A model generated the notes under the pieces. That model did no database searches. It was not told the origin of the DNA and worked only from the letters and a program-made list of their open reading frames with translations. Below are positions 38,580 through 47,431 of a stretch of 64,000 nt of DNA, piece by piece. Numbering within the stretch: the stretch's first letter is position 1; every line of letters starts with the position of its first letter. Source of the DNA: Pullilachnospira_A gallistercoris. GTDB lineage: Bacteria; Bacillota; Clostridia; Lachnospirales; Lachnospiraceae. Position numbers and translations under genes: made by a program. The stretch covers positions 1-64,000 of the forward strand of contig DVHM01000183.1 of NCBI GenBank assembly GCA_018712125.1. Reading direction: 5' to 3'.

Positions 38580-41500
38580 ATGAACAGAGAAGAGAACAAC
38601 ATGGGACTGTACCGTTCCGAATTTGAGCATGACAACTGCGGTATCGGCGCTGTTGTCAGCATGAAAGGGGTAAAGACACACCAGACCGTGTCTGATGCGC
38701 TGAAGATCGTAGAAAATTTGGAGCACCGGGCAGGAAAGGATGCCGAGGGAAAGACCGGCGACGGTGTGGGAATCCTGCTTCAGGTTTCCCATCGCTTTTT
38801 CACGAAGGCGGCCTCTGCTCTGGGTATTGACCTGGGCGAGGAGCGAGCCTACGGTGTCGGTATGTTTTTCTTCCCCCAGGACGAGCTGCGGCGCAATCAG
38901 TCGAAGAAGATGTTTGAGATCATCGTGGAGAAGGAGGGGATGGAATTCCTGGGATGGAGAACCGTTCCCACCAGACCGGATGTGCTGGGAAAGAAGGCAG
39001 TGGACTGCATGCCCTATATCATGCAGGCTTTCGTGAAGAAACCGGAGGATGTGGAGAAGGGGCTGCCCTTTGACCGGAAGCTCTATGTAGCCCGCCGGGT
39101 CTTCGAGCAGACCTGTGAGGACACCTATGTGGTTTCCCTGTCCAGCAGAACGATTGTCTACAAGGGAATGTTTCTTGTGGGGCAGCTGCGGACTTTCTTC
39201 GAGGATCTGCAGGATAAGGATTACGAGTCGGCGATCGCCATCGTTCACTCCAGATTCTCCACCAATACGAACCCGAGCTGGGAGAGAGCGCATCCCAACC
39301 GTTTCATCGTGCACAACGGAGAGATCAATACGATCAAAGGCAACGCGGACCGCATGCTGGCCCGGGAGGAGACCATGTACTCTGCTTTCCTGGAGGAGGA
39401 GATGTCCAAGATCACACCGGTGGTCAACACGGCAGGTTCCGATTCCGCCATGCTGGACAATACGTTGGAGTTTTTCGTGATGAACGGCATGCCCCTTCCG
39501 CTGGCTGTCATGATTACCATTCCGGAGCCCTGGATCAACAACAACGCCATGGATCAGAACCGGAAGGACTTCTATCAGTATTATGCGACCATGATGGAGC
39601 CCTGGGACGGACCGGCGTCGATCCTGTTCTCCGACGGAGATATCATGGGAGCGGTGCTGGACCGCAACGGCCTGCGTCCCTCCAGATACTATGTGACCAA
39701 CGACGATTACCTGATTCTCTCCTCCGAGGTCGGCGTGCTTCCCATTGAGGAGAGCCGCATCAAATCCAAGGACCGTCTCAAACCGGGAAAAATGCTTCTG
39801 GTGGACACCGTGGAGGGGAGACTTATCGACGACGAGGAACTGAAGAACTACTATGCCACAAGACAGCCCTACGGCGAGTGGCTGGACAAGAATCTGATTT
39901 CTCTCCACGATCTGAAGATCCCCAACGAGCGGGTGCCGAAGCATACCAAGGAGGAGCGGCAGAGATTGCAGAAGGCTTTCGGATATACTTACGAAGATCT
40001 GAAGACCTCCATTCTGCCCATGGCCTTAAACGGCGGAGAGCAGATCGGGGCTATGGGAATCGATACGCCCCTGGCGGTCCTCTCCAAGCAGCATCAGCCG
40101 CTGTTCAACTATTTCAAGCAGCTGTTTGCCCAGGTGACGAACCCGCCCATCGATTCCATCCGTGAGGAGGTGGTTACCTCCACGACGATCTATCTCGGCA
40201 AGGCGGGAAATGTGCTGGAGGAGAAGGAGGATAACTGCAAGGCGCTGCGCATCAATCATCCGATCCTGACCAACACGGATCTGATGAAGATCAAGAATAT
40301 GAAGGTGGACGGCTTCAAGGTGGAAGTCATTCCGATCATTTACTATAAGAACACTTCCCTGGAGAAAGCAATCGATCACCTCTATGTGGAGGCGGACCGG
40401 GTGTTCCGGGAGGGCGCCAATATCATTATCCTTTCCGACCGGGGAGTGGATGAAAATCATGTGGCGATCCCGTCGCTGCTGGCGGTTTCCGCACTGCAGC
40501 AGTATCTGGTGCAGACCAAGAAGCGGACGTCTCTCTCCGTGATTCTTGAGAGCGGGGAACCCAGAGATGTGCATCATTTCGCGACGCTGCTGGGTTACGG
40601 CGCTTCCGCCATCAACCCCTATCTGGCCCAGGAGAGCATTCAGGAGCTGATCGATCTCCACATGCTGGACAAGGATTACTACGCGGCGGTGGAGGATTAC
40701 AACAACGCCATTTTGAGCGGGATCATCAAGATCGCGTCCAAGATGGGAATCTCCACCATTCAGTCTTACCAGGGCGCGAAGATTTTCGAGGCGCTGGGCA
40801 TCAGTTCCAGCGTGATCGACAAATATTTTGCCGGTACGGTCAGCCGTGTGGGCGGTATCGATCTGAAGGATATCCAGGAGGATGTGGAGATGCTTCACAC
40901 GAAAGCCTTCGATCCCCTGGAGCTGGGGATGGACACCACACTGGACAGCAAGGGCGCGCACAAGATGCGCAGCGGTCAGGAGGAGCACCTCTACAATCCC
41001 CAGACCATCCATCTGCTGCAGTTGTCCACCCGGACCGGAGATTACAATACCTTCAAAGAATACAGCGCGCTGATCAACGATGAGGAATCGATCAAGAATC
41101 TGCGGGGACTGATGGATTTCAAATACCCGAAGAAGGGAATCGATATCGATCAGGTGGAGAGCGTGGATTCCATCGTCCGTCGGTTTAAGACAGGAGCCAT
41201 GAGCTACGGCTCCATCTCCAAGGAAGCCCACGAGACCATGGCCATCGCCATGAACATGCTTCACGGCAAGTCCAACAGCGGCGAGGGCGGCGAGGAGGAG
41301 GAACGTCTTACCATCGGCAAGGACGGCCTCAACCGTTGTTCCGCCATCAAGCAGGTGGCATCCGGACGTTTCGGCGTGACCAGCCGCTATCTGGTCAGCG
41401 CCCAGGAGATTCAGATCAAGATGGCTCAGGGCGCGAAGCCCGGAGAGGGCGGACACCTGCCCGGAAAGAAAGTGTACCCCTGGATCGCGAAGACCAGACT

Positions 41501-43118
41501 GTCCACACCGGGTGTATCCCTGATTTCTCCGCCGCCCCATCACGATATCTACTCCATCGAGGATCTGGCGGAGTTGATCTATGATCTGAAGAACGCCAAC
41601 CGGGACGCGCGGATTTCGGTAAAACTGGTCTCCGAGGCGGGAGTCGGCACTGTGGCCTCCGGTGTGGCGAAGGCCGGCGCTCAGGTTATCCTGATTTCCG
41701 GCTATGACGGCGGCACCGGCGCGGCACCCAGAAGTTCTATCCACAACGCGGGACTGCCCTGGGAGCTGGGGCTTGCGGAGGCGCATCAGACGCTGACCAT
41801 GAATGGTCTGCGTGGAAAAGTGATTATCGAGACAGACGGAAAACTGATGACAGGACGTGACGTGGCCATCGCGGCCATGCTGGGAGCCGAGGAGTTCGGA
41901 TTCGCGACAGCACCCCTGGTAACCATGGGCTGTGTGATGATGCGTGTCTGCAACCTGGACACCTGTCCGGTGGGTATCGCAACCCAGAACCCGGAGCTTC
42001 GGAAACGCTTTACCGGAAAACCGGAGTATGTGGTAAACTTCATGCGCTTTATCGCCCAGGAACTGCGGGAGTACATGGCGCGTCTGGGCATCCGCACCGT
42101 GGATGAGCTGGTGGGCAGAACCGATCTGCTCCAGGTAAAGGAATCCGTGAGGGAGGGAAGAAGCGGCAAGGTGGATCTTGGCGCCATCCTGAACAATCCC
42201 TATGCCGGCGGGAAAGTCAAGATTTCCTATGACAAGAAGGATGTCTTCGACTTCAAGCTGAACCAGACGGTGGATGAGAAGATTCTCTCGAAGCGGTTCG
42301 CTGACGCCTTGGAAAACGGCACGAGAAAGAGTATTGAGATCGACGTGACCAACACAGACCGGGCGGTGGGAACACTGTTCGGAGCTCAGATCACGAGAAA
42401 ATACGGAGAGCATCTGGCGGAGGACACCTTTACGGTAAAATGTAACGGTTCCGGCGGACAGAGTTTCGGCGCGTTCATTCCTCAGGGGCTTACGCTGGAG
42501 CTGGTGGGCGACAGCAACGATTACTTCGGCAAGGGCCTTTCCGGCGGAAAACTGATTGTCTATCCGCCTACCGGGGCAGCCTATCCGGAGGACGAGAATA
42601 TCATTATCGGAAATGTTGCTCTCTATGGAGCCACCAGCGGCAAGGCTTTCATCAACGGTGTGGCCGGGGAGCGCTTCTGCGTCCGCAATTCCGGCGCGAC
42701 CGCGGTGGTGGAAGGCTGCGGCGATCACGGATGCGAATATATGACCGGCGGCCGGGTGGTAGTGCTCGGCACGACAGGCAAGAACTTTGCTGCCGGCATG
42801 AGCGGCGGTATCGCCTATGTGCTGGATGAGGATGCCACGCTGTACCGGAAAGTCAACAAGACCATGGTGTCTCTGGAACCTGTGACCGACAAGTACGATG
42901 TGCTGGAGCTGAAGGAAATCATCGCCGAGCACGTTGCCTATACAAATTCCCAGAAGGGCAAGAAGATCTTCGATCACTTCAGCGAGTACCTTCCGAAATT
43001 CAAGAAGATTGTACCGCACGACTATAAGAAGATGATGATGACGATTGTCCAGATGGAAGAAAAAGGACTGAGCAGCGAGCAGGCACAGATTGAGGCCTTC
43101 AACGCTCTGACCAGATAG
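38580..43118 (+). CDS. gltB: Glutamate synthase large subunit
   Basis: The 1512-residue enzyme turns glutamine and 2-oxoglutarate into two glutamates. Cys20 in HDNCGIGAVVSMKG is the glutaminase nucleophile and must be exposed by removal of a 19-residue propeptide. The synthase domain has an FMN-binding region and the 3Fe-4S cysteines in GCVMMRVCNLDTCPVG. The C-terminal beta-helix domain contains repeated GG-x-x-x-V segments. GAAAGG lies 8 bases before ATG 38580. With glnN it forms the GS-GOGAT cycle. Confidence 0.97.
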   Translation: MNREENNMGLYRSEFEHDNCGIGAVVSMKGVKTHQTVSDALKIVENLEHRAGKDAEGKTGDGVGILLQVSHRFFTKAASALGIDLGEERAYGVGMFFFPQDELRRNQSKKMFEIIVEKEGMEFLGWRTVPTRPDVLGKKAVDCMPYIMQAFVKKPEDVEKGLPFDRKLYVARRVFEQTCEDTYVVSLSSRTIVYKGMFLVGQLRTFFEDLQDKDYESAIAIVHSRFSTNTNPSWERAHPNRFIVHNGEINTIKGNADRMLAREETMYSAFLEEEMSKITPVVNTAGSDSAMLDNTLEFFVMNGMPLPLAVMITIPEPWINNNAMDQNRKDFYQYYATMMEPWDGPASILFSDGDIMGAVLDRNGLRPSRYYVTNDDYLILSSEVGVLPIEESRIKSKDRLKPGKMLLVDTVEGRLIDDEELKNYYATRQPYGEWLDKNLISLHDLKIPNERVPKHTKEERQRLQKAFGYTYEDLKTSILPMALNGGEQIGAMGIDTPLAVLSKQHQPLFNYFKQLFAQVTNPPIDSIREEVVTSTTIYLGKAGNVLEEKEDNCKALRINHPILTNTDLMKIKNMKVDGFKVEVIPIIYYKNTSLEKAIDHLYVEADRVFREGANIIILSDRGVDENHVAIPSLLAVSALQQYLVQTKKRTSLSVILESGEPRDVHHFATLLGYGASAINPYLAQESIQELIDLHMLDKDYYAAVEDYNNAILSGIIKIASKMGISTIQSYQGAKIFEALGISSSVIDKYFAGTVSRVGGIDLKDIQEDVEMLHTKAFDPLELGMDTTLDSKGAHKMRSGQEEHLYNPQTIHLLQLSTRTGDYNTFKEYSALINDEESIKNLRGLMDFKYPKKGIDIDQVESVDSIVRRFKTGAMSYGSISKEAHETMAIAMNMLHGKSNSGEGGEEEERLTIGKDGLNRCSAIKQVASGRFGVTSRYLVSAQEIQIKMAQGAKPGEGGHLPGKKVYPWIAKTRLSTPGVSLISPPPHHDIYSIEDLAELIYDLKNANRDARISVKLVSEAGVGTVASGVAKAGAQVILISGYDGGTGAAPRSSIHNAGLPWELGLAEAHQTLTMNGLRGKVIIETDGKLMTGRDVAIAAMLGAEEFGFATAPLVTMGCVMMRVCNLDTCPVGIATQNPELRKRFTGKPEYVVNFMRFIAQELREYMARLGIRTVDELVGRTDLLQVKESVREGRSGKVDLGAILNNPYAGGKVKISYDKKDVFDFKLNQTVDEKILSKRFADALENGTRKSIEIDVTNTDRAVGTLFGAQITRKYGEHLAEDTFTVKCNGSGGQSFGAFIPQGLTLELVGDSNDYFGKGLSGGKLIVYPPTGAAYPEDENIIIGNVALYGATSGKAFINGVAGERFCVRNSGATAVVEGCGDHGCEYMTGGRVVVLGTTGKNFAAGMSGGIAYVLDEDATLYRKVNKTMVSLEPVTDKYDVLELKEIIAEHVAYTNSQKGKKIFDHFSEYLPKFKKIVPHDYKKMMMTIVQMEEKGLSSEQAQIEAFNALTR

Positions 43119-43136
43119 GACAGAAAGGAGATACCG

Positions 43137-44621
43137 ATGGGAAAACCAACAGGATTTTTGGAGTACGAGAGAAAAGACGCGGCTGCCGTTACGCCGCTGG
43201 AGAGAATAAAGAATTTTAACGAGTTTCACACCCCTCTGACCAGGGAGGAGCAGCAGAGACAGGGCGCCCGCTGTATGGACTGCGGCGTTCCCTTCTGCCA
43301 GTTCGGAATGAACATCAAGGGAATGACTTCCGGCTGCCCGCTGAATAACCTGGTGCCCGAGTGGAATGATCTGGTCTATCACGGCAACTGGGAGCAGGCT
43401 TACCTGCGCCTGCACAAGACCAGCAATTTCCCGGAATTTACCTGCCGGGTGTGCCCGGCCCTCTGCGAGAAGGCCTGCACCTGCGGGTTGAACGGGGAAC
43501 CGGTTTCCACCAAGGCCAACGAGATGGCGATCATCGAGTACGCATACGCTAACGGACTGGCAGGGCCGAAACCGCCGAAGACCAGAACCGGCAAAAAGGT
43601 GGCGGTCGTCGGATCCGGCCCTGCGGGGCTGGCTGTGGCCGATCAGCTGAACATGCGGGGACATCTGGTAACGGTGTTCGAGCGGCATGACCGAATCGGC
43701 GGTCTGCTGCGGTACGGCATTCCCAATATGAAGCTGGAGAAGCAGATCATTGACCGGAAACTGGCGGTTATGGAGGCGGAGGGCGTTACCTTCGTGACAA
43801 ACGCGGATATCGGAAAAGACGCCAAGAGCAAAAAGCTGTTGGAGGGATTTGACGCGGTGGTTCTGGCCTGCGGCGCTTCCCACCCCAGAGATATCCAGGC
43901 GCCGGGAAGAGACGCGGCGGGGATCTACTTCGCGGTGGATTTCCTTACCTCCACCACAAAGAGCCTTCTGGATAACGGGCTGAAGGAGGGAACCTTCATC
44001 TCCGCCAAGGGCAAGGACGTGATTGTCATCGGCGGCGGCGATACCGGAAACGACTGTGTGGGCACCTGCATCCGTCACGGCTGCAAGTCCATCACACAGC
44101 TGGAGATGATGCCGAAGGCTCCCGATGAGCGGGCGGAGAACAACCCCTGGCCCCAGTGGCCGCTGGTCTGCAAGACCGATTACGGCCAGGAGGAGGCCAT
44201 CGCGGTGTTCGGCCATGATCCGAGAATTTATACTACGACCGTCAAGGAGTTCATCAAGGACAAGAAGGGAAATCTGACCAAGGTGGTATTGACATCCCTG
44301 GAGTCCCAGGTGGATGAGAAGACCGGAAGACGGATGATGGTTCCCGTGGAGGGAAGCGAGAAGGAAGTGCCCTGTCAGCTGGTGCTGATCGCGGCGGGCT
44401 TCCTGGGAAGCGAGAAGTATGTCACGGACGCTTTCGGCGTCGAGGTGGACGGACGCACCAACGTGGCGACAAAAGAGGGAAGCTTCATGACCTCCAAGCC
44501 CGGCATCTTTGTGGCCGGCGACATGCACACCGGACAGTCTCTGGTGGTCAAGGCCATGCGCCAGGGCCGGGACTGCGCCTGGGATGTGGACGAGTATCTG
44601 ATGGGATACTCAAACCTGTAA
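43137..44621 (+). CDS. gltD: Glutamate synthase small subunit
   Basis: The 494-residue subunit passes electrons from NADPH to GltB. N-terminal cysteines for two 4Fe-4S clusters are in CMDCGVPFC, GCPLNN, CRVCPALC and KACTCG. The FAD motif is VVGSGPAGLAVADQL and the NADPH motif is VIGGGDTGNDCVG. It follows gltB by 18 bases with GAAAGGAG upstream. A terminator closes the unit. Confidence 0.97.
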   Translation: MGKPTGFLEYERKDAAAVTPLERIKNFNEFHTPLTREEQQRQGARCMDCGVPFCQFGMNIKGMTSGCPLNNLVPEWNDLVYHGNWEQAYLRLHKTSNFPEFTCRVCPALCEKACTCGLNGEPVSTKANEMAIIEYAYANGLAGPKPPKTRTGKKVAVVGSGPAGLAVADQLNMRGHLVTVFERHDRIGGLLRYGIPNMKLEKQIIDRKLAVMEAEGVTFVTNADIGKDAKSKKLLEGFDAVVLACGASHPRDIQAPGRDAAGIYFAVDFLTSTTKSLLDNGLKEGTFISAKGKDVIVIGGGDTGNDCVGTCIRHGCKSITQLEMMPKAPDERAENNPWPQWPLVCKTDYGQEEAIAVFGHDPRIYTTTVKEFIKDKKGNLTKVVLTSLESQVDEKTGRRMMVPVEGSEKEVPCQLVLIAAGFLGSEKYVTDAFGVEVDGRTNVATKEGSFMTSKPGIFVAGDMHTGQSLVVKAMRQGRDCAWDVDEYLMGYSNL

Positions 44622-44644
44622 GCGGATTTGACAGGAAAATGATA

Positions 44645-44677
44645 AAAGTGGCGCACACCTGTGCGCCGCTTTTTTTG
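44645..44677 (+). terminator. Terminator of gltBD
   Basis: A 12-13-bp GC-rich stem centred at 44658-44660 with AAA before and a run of seven T after. A-rich bases on the left arm make it usable in both directions, so it may also serve the convergent riboflavin module. Confidence 0.92.
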
Positions 44678-44718
44678 GATGTACCGTTCATCTTGACCGG
44701 CTGGCACGGCTGACGTCG

Positions 44719-45396
44719 CTAATCAGAATGAAATTTATAGCCATAGCCAATTACGGTTTTTATATATTCGTGTCCTTTGCAATATGGTTTCAATCTTTTG
44801 CGTATTTGGAAAATGGTGTTTTCTACCGCGTGTAAATGGTTATTGGCAGGTTCGTGCCATATCTTTTCATAGATTTGTTCCTTTGTAAATGTGGTATGAG
44901 GAGATGCGTATAGCAGGTAAAAGACCTTAAATTCATTTGTCGATAAATACACCTCCTGTCTGCCTATCATGACACAATGTTTTTTGACATCAATGTATAA
45001 GGCGCAATTTGTCTGTTCCAAGCCCCAGAACTTTCGGGCGGATAATCTATCAATCGCTACTTGTTCTATCAGTAAGGATAATTCATCAAATTTTCTGACT
45101 TCTCTCAGTTTTTTATATAGATGGATCGTTATAGTGCACCCGTATATGTCGTTATCAAACTCGAAGATATGAGTTTCGACGGCAATGGCTTTATCGTTAT
45201 CAAGCGTAGGCCGGGTCCCAACATGGGTAACCCCATAATATGTCCGGTTATCCAGCAGAATTTCTGACACATATACACCTGTTTCTGGTAAAGCCGTATA
45301 TTCGCCTGTTTCTATATTTGCAGTAGGTGTCCCGACGTGTTTCCCGATTCCCCGGCCATGCACAACCGTTCCTGTTATCGTATAAATAGGTTTCAT
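44719..45396 (-). CDS. Riboflavin kinase fused to an OmpR-type winged-helix domain
   Basis: The 225-residue protein has two domains. Residues 4-121 form a riboflavin kinase (C-terminal domain of RibF): GRGIGKHVGTPTANIE (15-29) with the Pro-Thr-Ala-Asn that binds Mg-ATP, THVGTRPT (57-64), and ETHIFEFDNDIYG, in which Glu74 is the expected catalytic base. Residues 132-225 match the OmpR/PhoB C-terminal DNA-binding domain: EVYLSTNEFKVFYLL, KEQIYEKIW, HAVENTIFQIRKRLK and the closing IKTVIGYGYKF. There is no FAD synthetase domain and no receiver domain. It overlaps ribU by 4 bases (ATGA) under an FMN riboswitch. A role as an FMN-making enzyme that also controls transcription is inferred. Base composition is AT-richer than the neighbours. 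Confidence 0.9.
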   Translation of the reverse strand: MKPIYTITGTVVHGRGIGKHVGTPTANIETGEYTALPETGVYVSEILLDNRTYYGVTHVGTRPTLDNDKAIAVETHIFEFDNDIYGCTITIHLYKKLREVRKFDELSLLIEQVAIDRLSARKFWGLEQTNCALYIDVKKHCVMIGRQEVYLSTNEFKVFYLLYASPHTTFTKEQIYEKIWHEPANNHLHAVENTIFQIRKRLKPYCKGHEYIKTVIGYGYKFHSD

Positions 45397-45953
45397 AGGT
45401 TTTCTTTCTCCGACACGGCAGCATAACCGCTTTTTCTTAAAGCGGTAATGACAGGTTTATAAAGCAAAAATGTTATCGCAGCATTTAATACACTCTTAAA
45501 CAAATTGAATGGAAGAAACGCCGGGAGCAGTAATTCCACAACCGCTTCTCTTGAGTATCCCATATAAAGCGGGGTAATCAGATAATTCCATAACATCATA
45601 ACCGAAACCATGGTTACACATCCGACAGACAAACCGATGGCTGCTCCGGATATGGTTCGCTTTTTCCTGTAAATCGCAGAGGCAGTGCACGCAAAGGAAA
45701 CTGTCTGAACAATATTCATGATACAACCTAAAATTCCCGTGTCACTGACCGTTATCATTTCAATAGTCGCTACAATGACCGATACGATGCAGGAAGTCAT
45801 TGGCCCCAAAATCAGTCCGCCCAGAGTAACAATAACGTCTGACGGGTCATATTTCAGAAATAGCACGACCGGTATTCTTCCAACGGCCATGATTACATAT
45901 GTCATTGCACATAGCATGCCGATGGTTGTGATTTTTTTAATTTTAGTGTTCAT
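45393..45953 (-). CDS. ribU: Riboflavin ECF transporter substrate-binding subunit RibU
   Basis: The 186-residue membrane protein has about six helices and RibU signatures: PVVLFLKYDPSDVIVTLGG in the first third, LGCIMNIVQT, and a C-terminal PFNLFKSVLNAAITFLLYK. RibU binds riboflavin and works with a shared ECF energising module, which is not in this window. I start at minus-strand ATG 45953, 8 bases after GGAGG; an earlier in-frame start lies in the terminator of the riboswitch. It is first in the transcript and translationally coupled to the kinase fusion. Confidence 0.94.
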   Translation of the reverse strand: MNTKIKKITTIGMLCAMTYVIMAVGRIPVVLFLKYDPSDVIVTLGGLILGPMTSCIVSVIVATIEMITVSDTGILGCIMNIVQTVSFACTASAIYRKKRTISGAAIGLSVGCVTMVSVMMLWNYLITPLYMGYSREAVVELLLPAFLPFNLFKSVLNAAITFLLYKPVITALRKSGYAAVSEKENL

Positions 45954-45973
45954 ACGAATTTCCTCCATTGTGT

Positions 45974-46013
45974 AAAAAAATAGCACCCGAAAAGAAATGC
46001 CTTTTGGGTACTA
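45974..46013 (-). terminator. Expression-platform terminator of the FMN riboswitch
   Basis: On the minus strand a 14-base stem with one mismatch and one G-T pair (plus 46001-46013 with 45981-45994), 6-base loop, then seven T (plus 45974-45980). It lies 55 bases after the aptamer and just before ribU, so high FMN should end transcription here. Confidence 0.88.
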
Positions 46014-46067
46014 AAAGTATTTACAGAACGCAAACCATTGTGTCGCTGTTTGGAAAAATCTATATGA

Positions 46068-46174
46068 TCTTCTTTTATCCAGACTATACTGTTGGTTTTG
46101 GAATTGCACCAAATCGTGCGCTTTTGCGCTCGCGGACTTTACCGCCAATCGGGAATTTCACCCTGCCCCGAAGA
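46068..46174 (-). ncRNA. FMN riboswitch (RFN element)
   Basis: Read on the minus strand: TCTTCGGGGCAGGGTGAAAT, then TTCCCGA..GGCGGTAAAGTCCGCGAGCG, then GGTGCAATTCC and AACAGTATAGTCTGGA, ending AAAAGAAGA. These are the conserved blocks of the FMN aptamer in order, and P1 closes between plus 46170-46174 and 46068-46072. It controls ribU and the kinase fusion. Confidence 0.97.
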
Positions 46175-46396
46175 CACTTCTATTCAGTTGTTCCTATCAA
46201 GGATATCTCTTATATTGAAGTCCCGCAACAGTTTAGGCAGATTTTGGAAATATTTCGGAAACCTGTATTCTGTTGGCGGACTCTGGAAAATCGCCGGCAC
46301 TTAGCAAAGAGGCGTACGAAAGTGCACCTCTGCGCTTAGTACCGCTGCGATTTTCTCCAAACGGAAGTGTGTCCGAAAAAGGGGGCTTTTGCCGAC
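46175..46396. other. Intergenic region between aroF and the riboswitch
   Basis: No gene is supported. It should hold the promoter of the riboswitch transcript on the minus strand; a weak candidate has TTGCGG and TATCCT 17 bases apart near plus 46195-46235. A hairpin AGAGG-C-GTAC/GTGC-A-CCTCT with a GAAA loop lies near 46310-46333 and could end aroF transcription weakly. Confidence 0.4.
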
Positions 46397-47431
46397 TTAT
46401 TTATTCATCTCCGCAATTGTCATGATCAGCCGTTCGCTGTCCCTCCAGCCGAGGCAGGGGTCTGTGATGGACTTGCCGTAGGTCTGATGGTCGGAGATGG
46501 GCTGGCAGCCCTCCTCGATGTAACTCTCGATCATAACGCCCTTGACCAGCTTTTTGATCTCCGAGGAGAACTGGCGGCTGGCCATGACCTCCCGGACGAT
46601 ACGGATCTGCTGTTTGAACTGCTTGTTGGAGTTGGAGTGGTTGGCGTCCACGATGCAGGCGGGGTTAACCAGATCCATCTCATGGTACATTCTTGACAGA
46701 CGCATCAGATCCTCGTAGTGGTAGTTCTGCACGCTGTTACCGTGTTTGCTGACAGCGCCCCGCAGGATCGTGTGAGCCAGGGGATTTCCGGTGGTCAGTA
46801 CCTCGTAGCCGGCGAAGGTAAAGTGATGGGGATGCTGAGCCGCGTACACGGAGTTGAGCATCACGGAGAAGTCGCCGCTGGTGGGGTTCTTCATGCCGGA
46901 GGCCACGTCGAAACCGCTGACAGTCAGCCGGTGATGCTGATCCTCCACGGACCGGGCGCCGATGGCCACGTAGGAGAGCAGATCCTCCACATAGCCCCAG
47001 TTCTCCGGGTAGAGCATCTCGTCGGCGCAGGTAAAACCGCTCTCCTCGATAGCCCGGATGTGCATCTTTCGCATGGCGATCAGACCTTCCACCATGTCGG
47101 GAGCCTTTGTGGGATCCGGCTGGGAGGCGATGCCCTTGTAACCGGAACCGGTGGTGCGGGGTTTGTTGGTGTAGATCCTCGGGACGATGTAAACCCGGTC
47201 GGCCACCTTTTCCTGAACGGCAGTCAGACGATTCACATAGTCGCACACCGCGTCCTCGTTGTCCGCGGAGCAGGGCCCGATGATGACGAGAAAGCGGTCG
47301 TCTTTTCCGGTAATGATATCACTGATGACAGCGTCCCGCTCCTTTTTCAGCTTCTGATATTTTTCGGGGAGAGGAAGCTCTCTTTTGACCTCCTCGGGTG
47401 TGGGCATCTGTTTTAAGTATTTGAAACTCAT
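46397..47431 (-). CDS. aroF: 3-deoxy-7-phosphoheptulonate synthase
   Basis: The 344-residue class I (AroF/G/H type) DAHP synthase joins PEP and erythrose 4-phosphate, the first shikimate step. Motifs are LVIIGPCSADNEDAV, PRTTGSGYKG, GARSVEDQHHR (metal and PEP residues), LRGAVSKHGNSVQNYHYED and a late VMIESYIEEGCQP. I start at minus ATG 47431, which overlaps the aroE stop (ATGA), with AGGAGG before it. No ACT-type regulatory domain is fused. Which amino acid inhibits it cannot be read from the sequence. Confidence 0.96.
   Translation of the reverse strand: MSFKYLKQMPTPEEVKRELPLPEKYQKLKKERDAVISDIITGKDDRFLVIIGPCSADNEDAVCDYVNRLTAVQEKVADRVYIVPRIYTNKPRTTGSGYKGIASQPDPTKAPDMVEGLIAMRKMHIRAIEESGFTCADEMLYPENWGYVEDLLSYVAIGARSVEDQHHRLTVSGFDVASGMKNPTSGDFSVMLNSVYAAQHPHHFTFAGYEVLTTGNPLAHTILRGAVSKHGNSVQNYHYEDLMRLSRMYHEMDLVNPACIVDANHSNSNKQFKQQIRIVREVMASRQFSSEIKKLVKGVMIESYIEEGCQPISDHQTYGKSITDPCLGWRDSERLIMTIAEMNK

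Noticed and set aside
40026..44528. A 1500-codon open frame on the minus strand opposite gltB and gltD
   Set aside because: It lies wholly antisense to two certain genes. In GC-rich genes that avoid TTA, CTA and TCA codons the opposite strand stays free of stops; no family match or ribosome binding site supports it.
46092..46339. Short plus-strand frames upstream of the riboflavin genes
   Set aside because: They run antisense through the FMN riboswitch, whose conservation explains the sequence.
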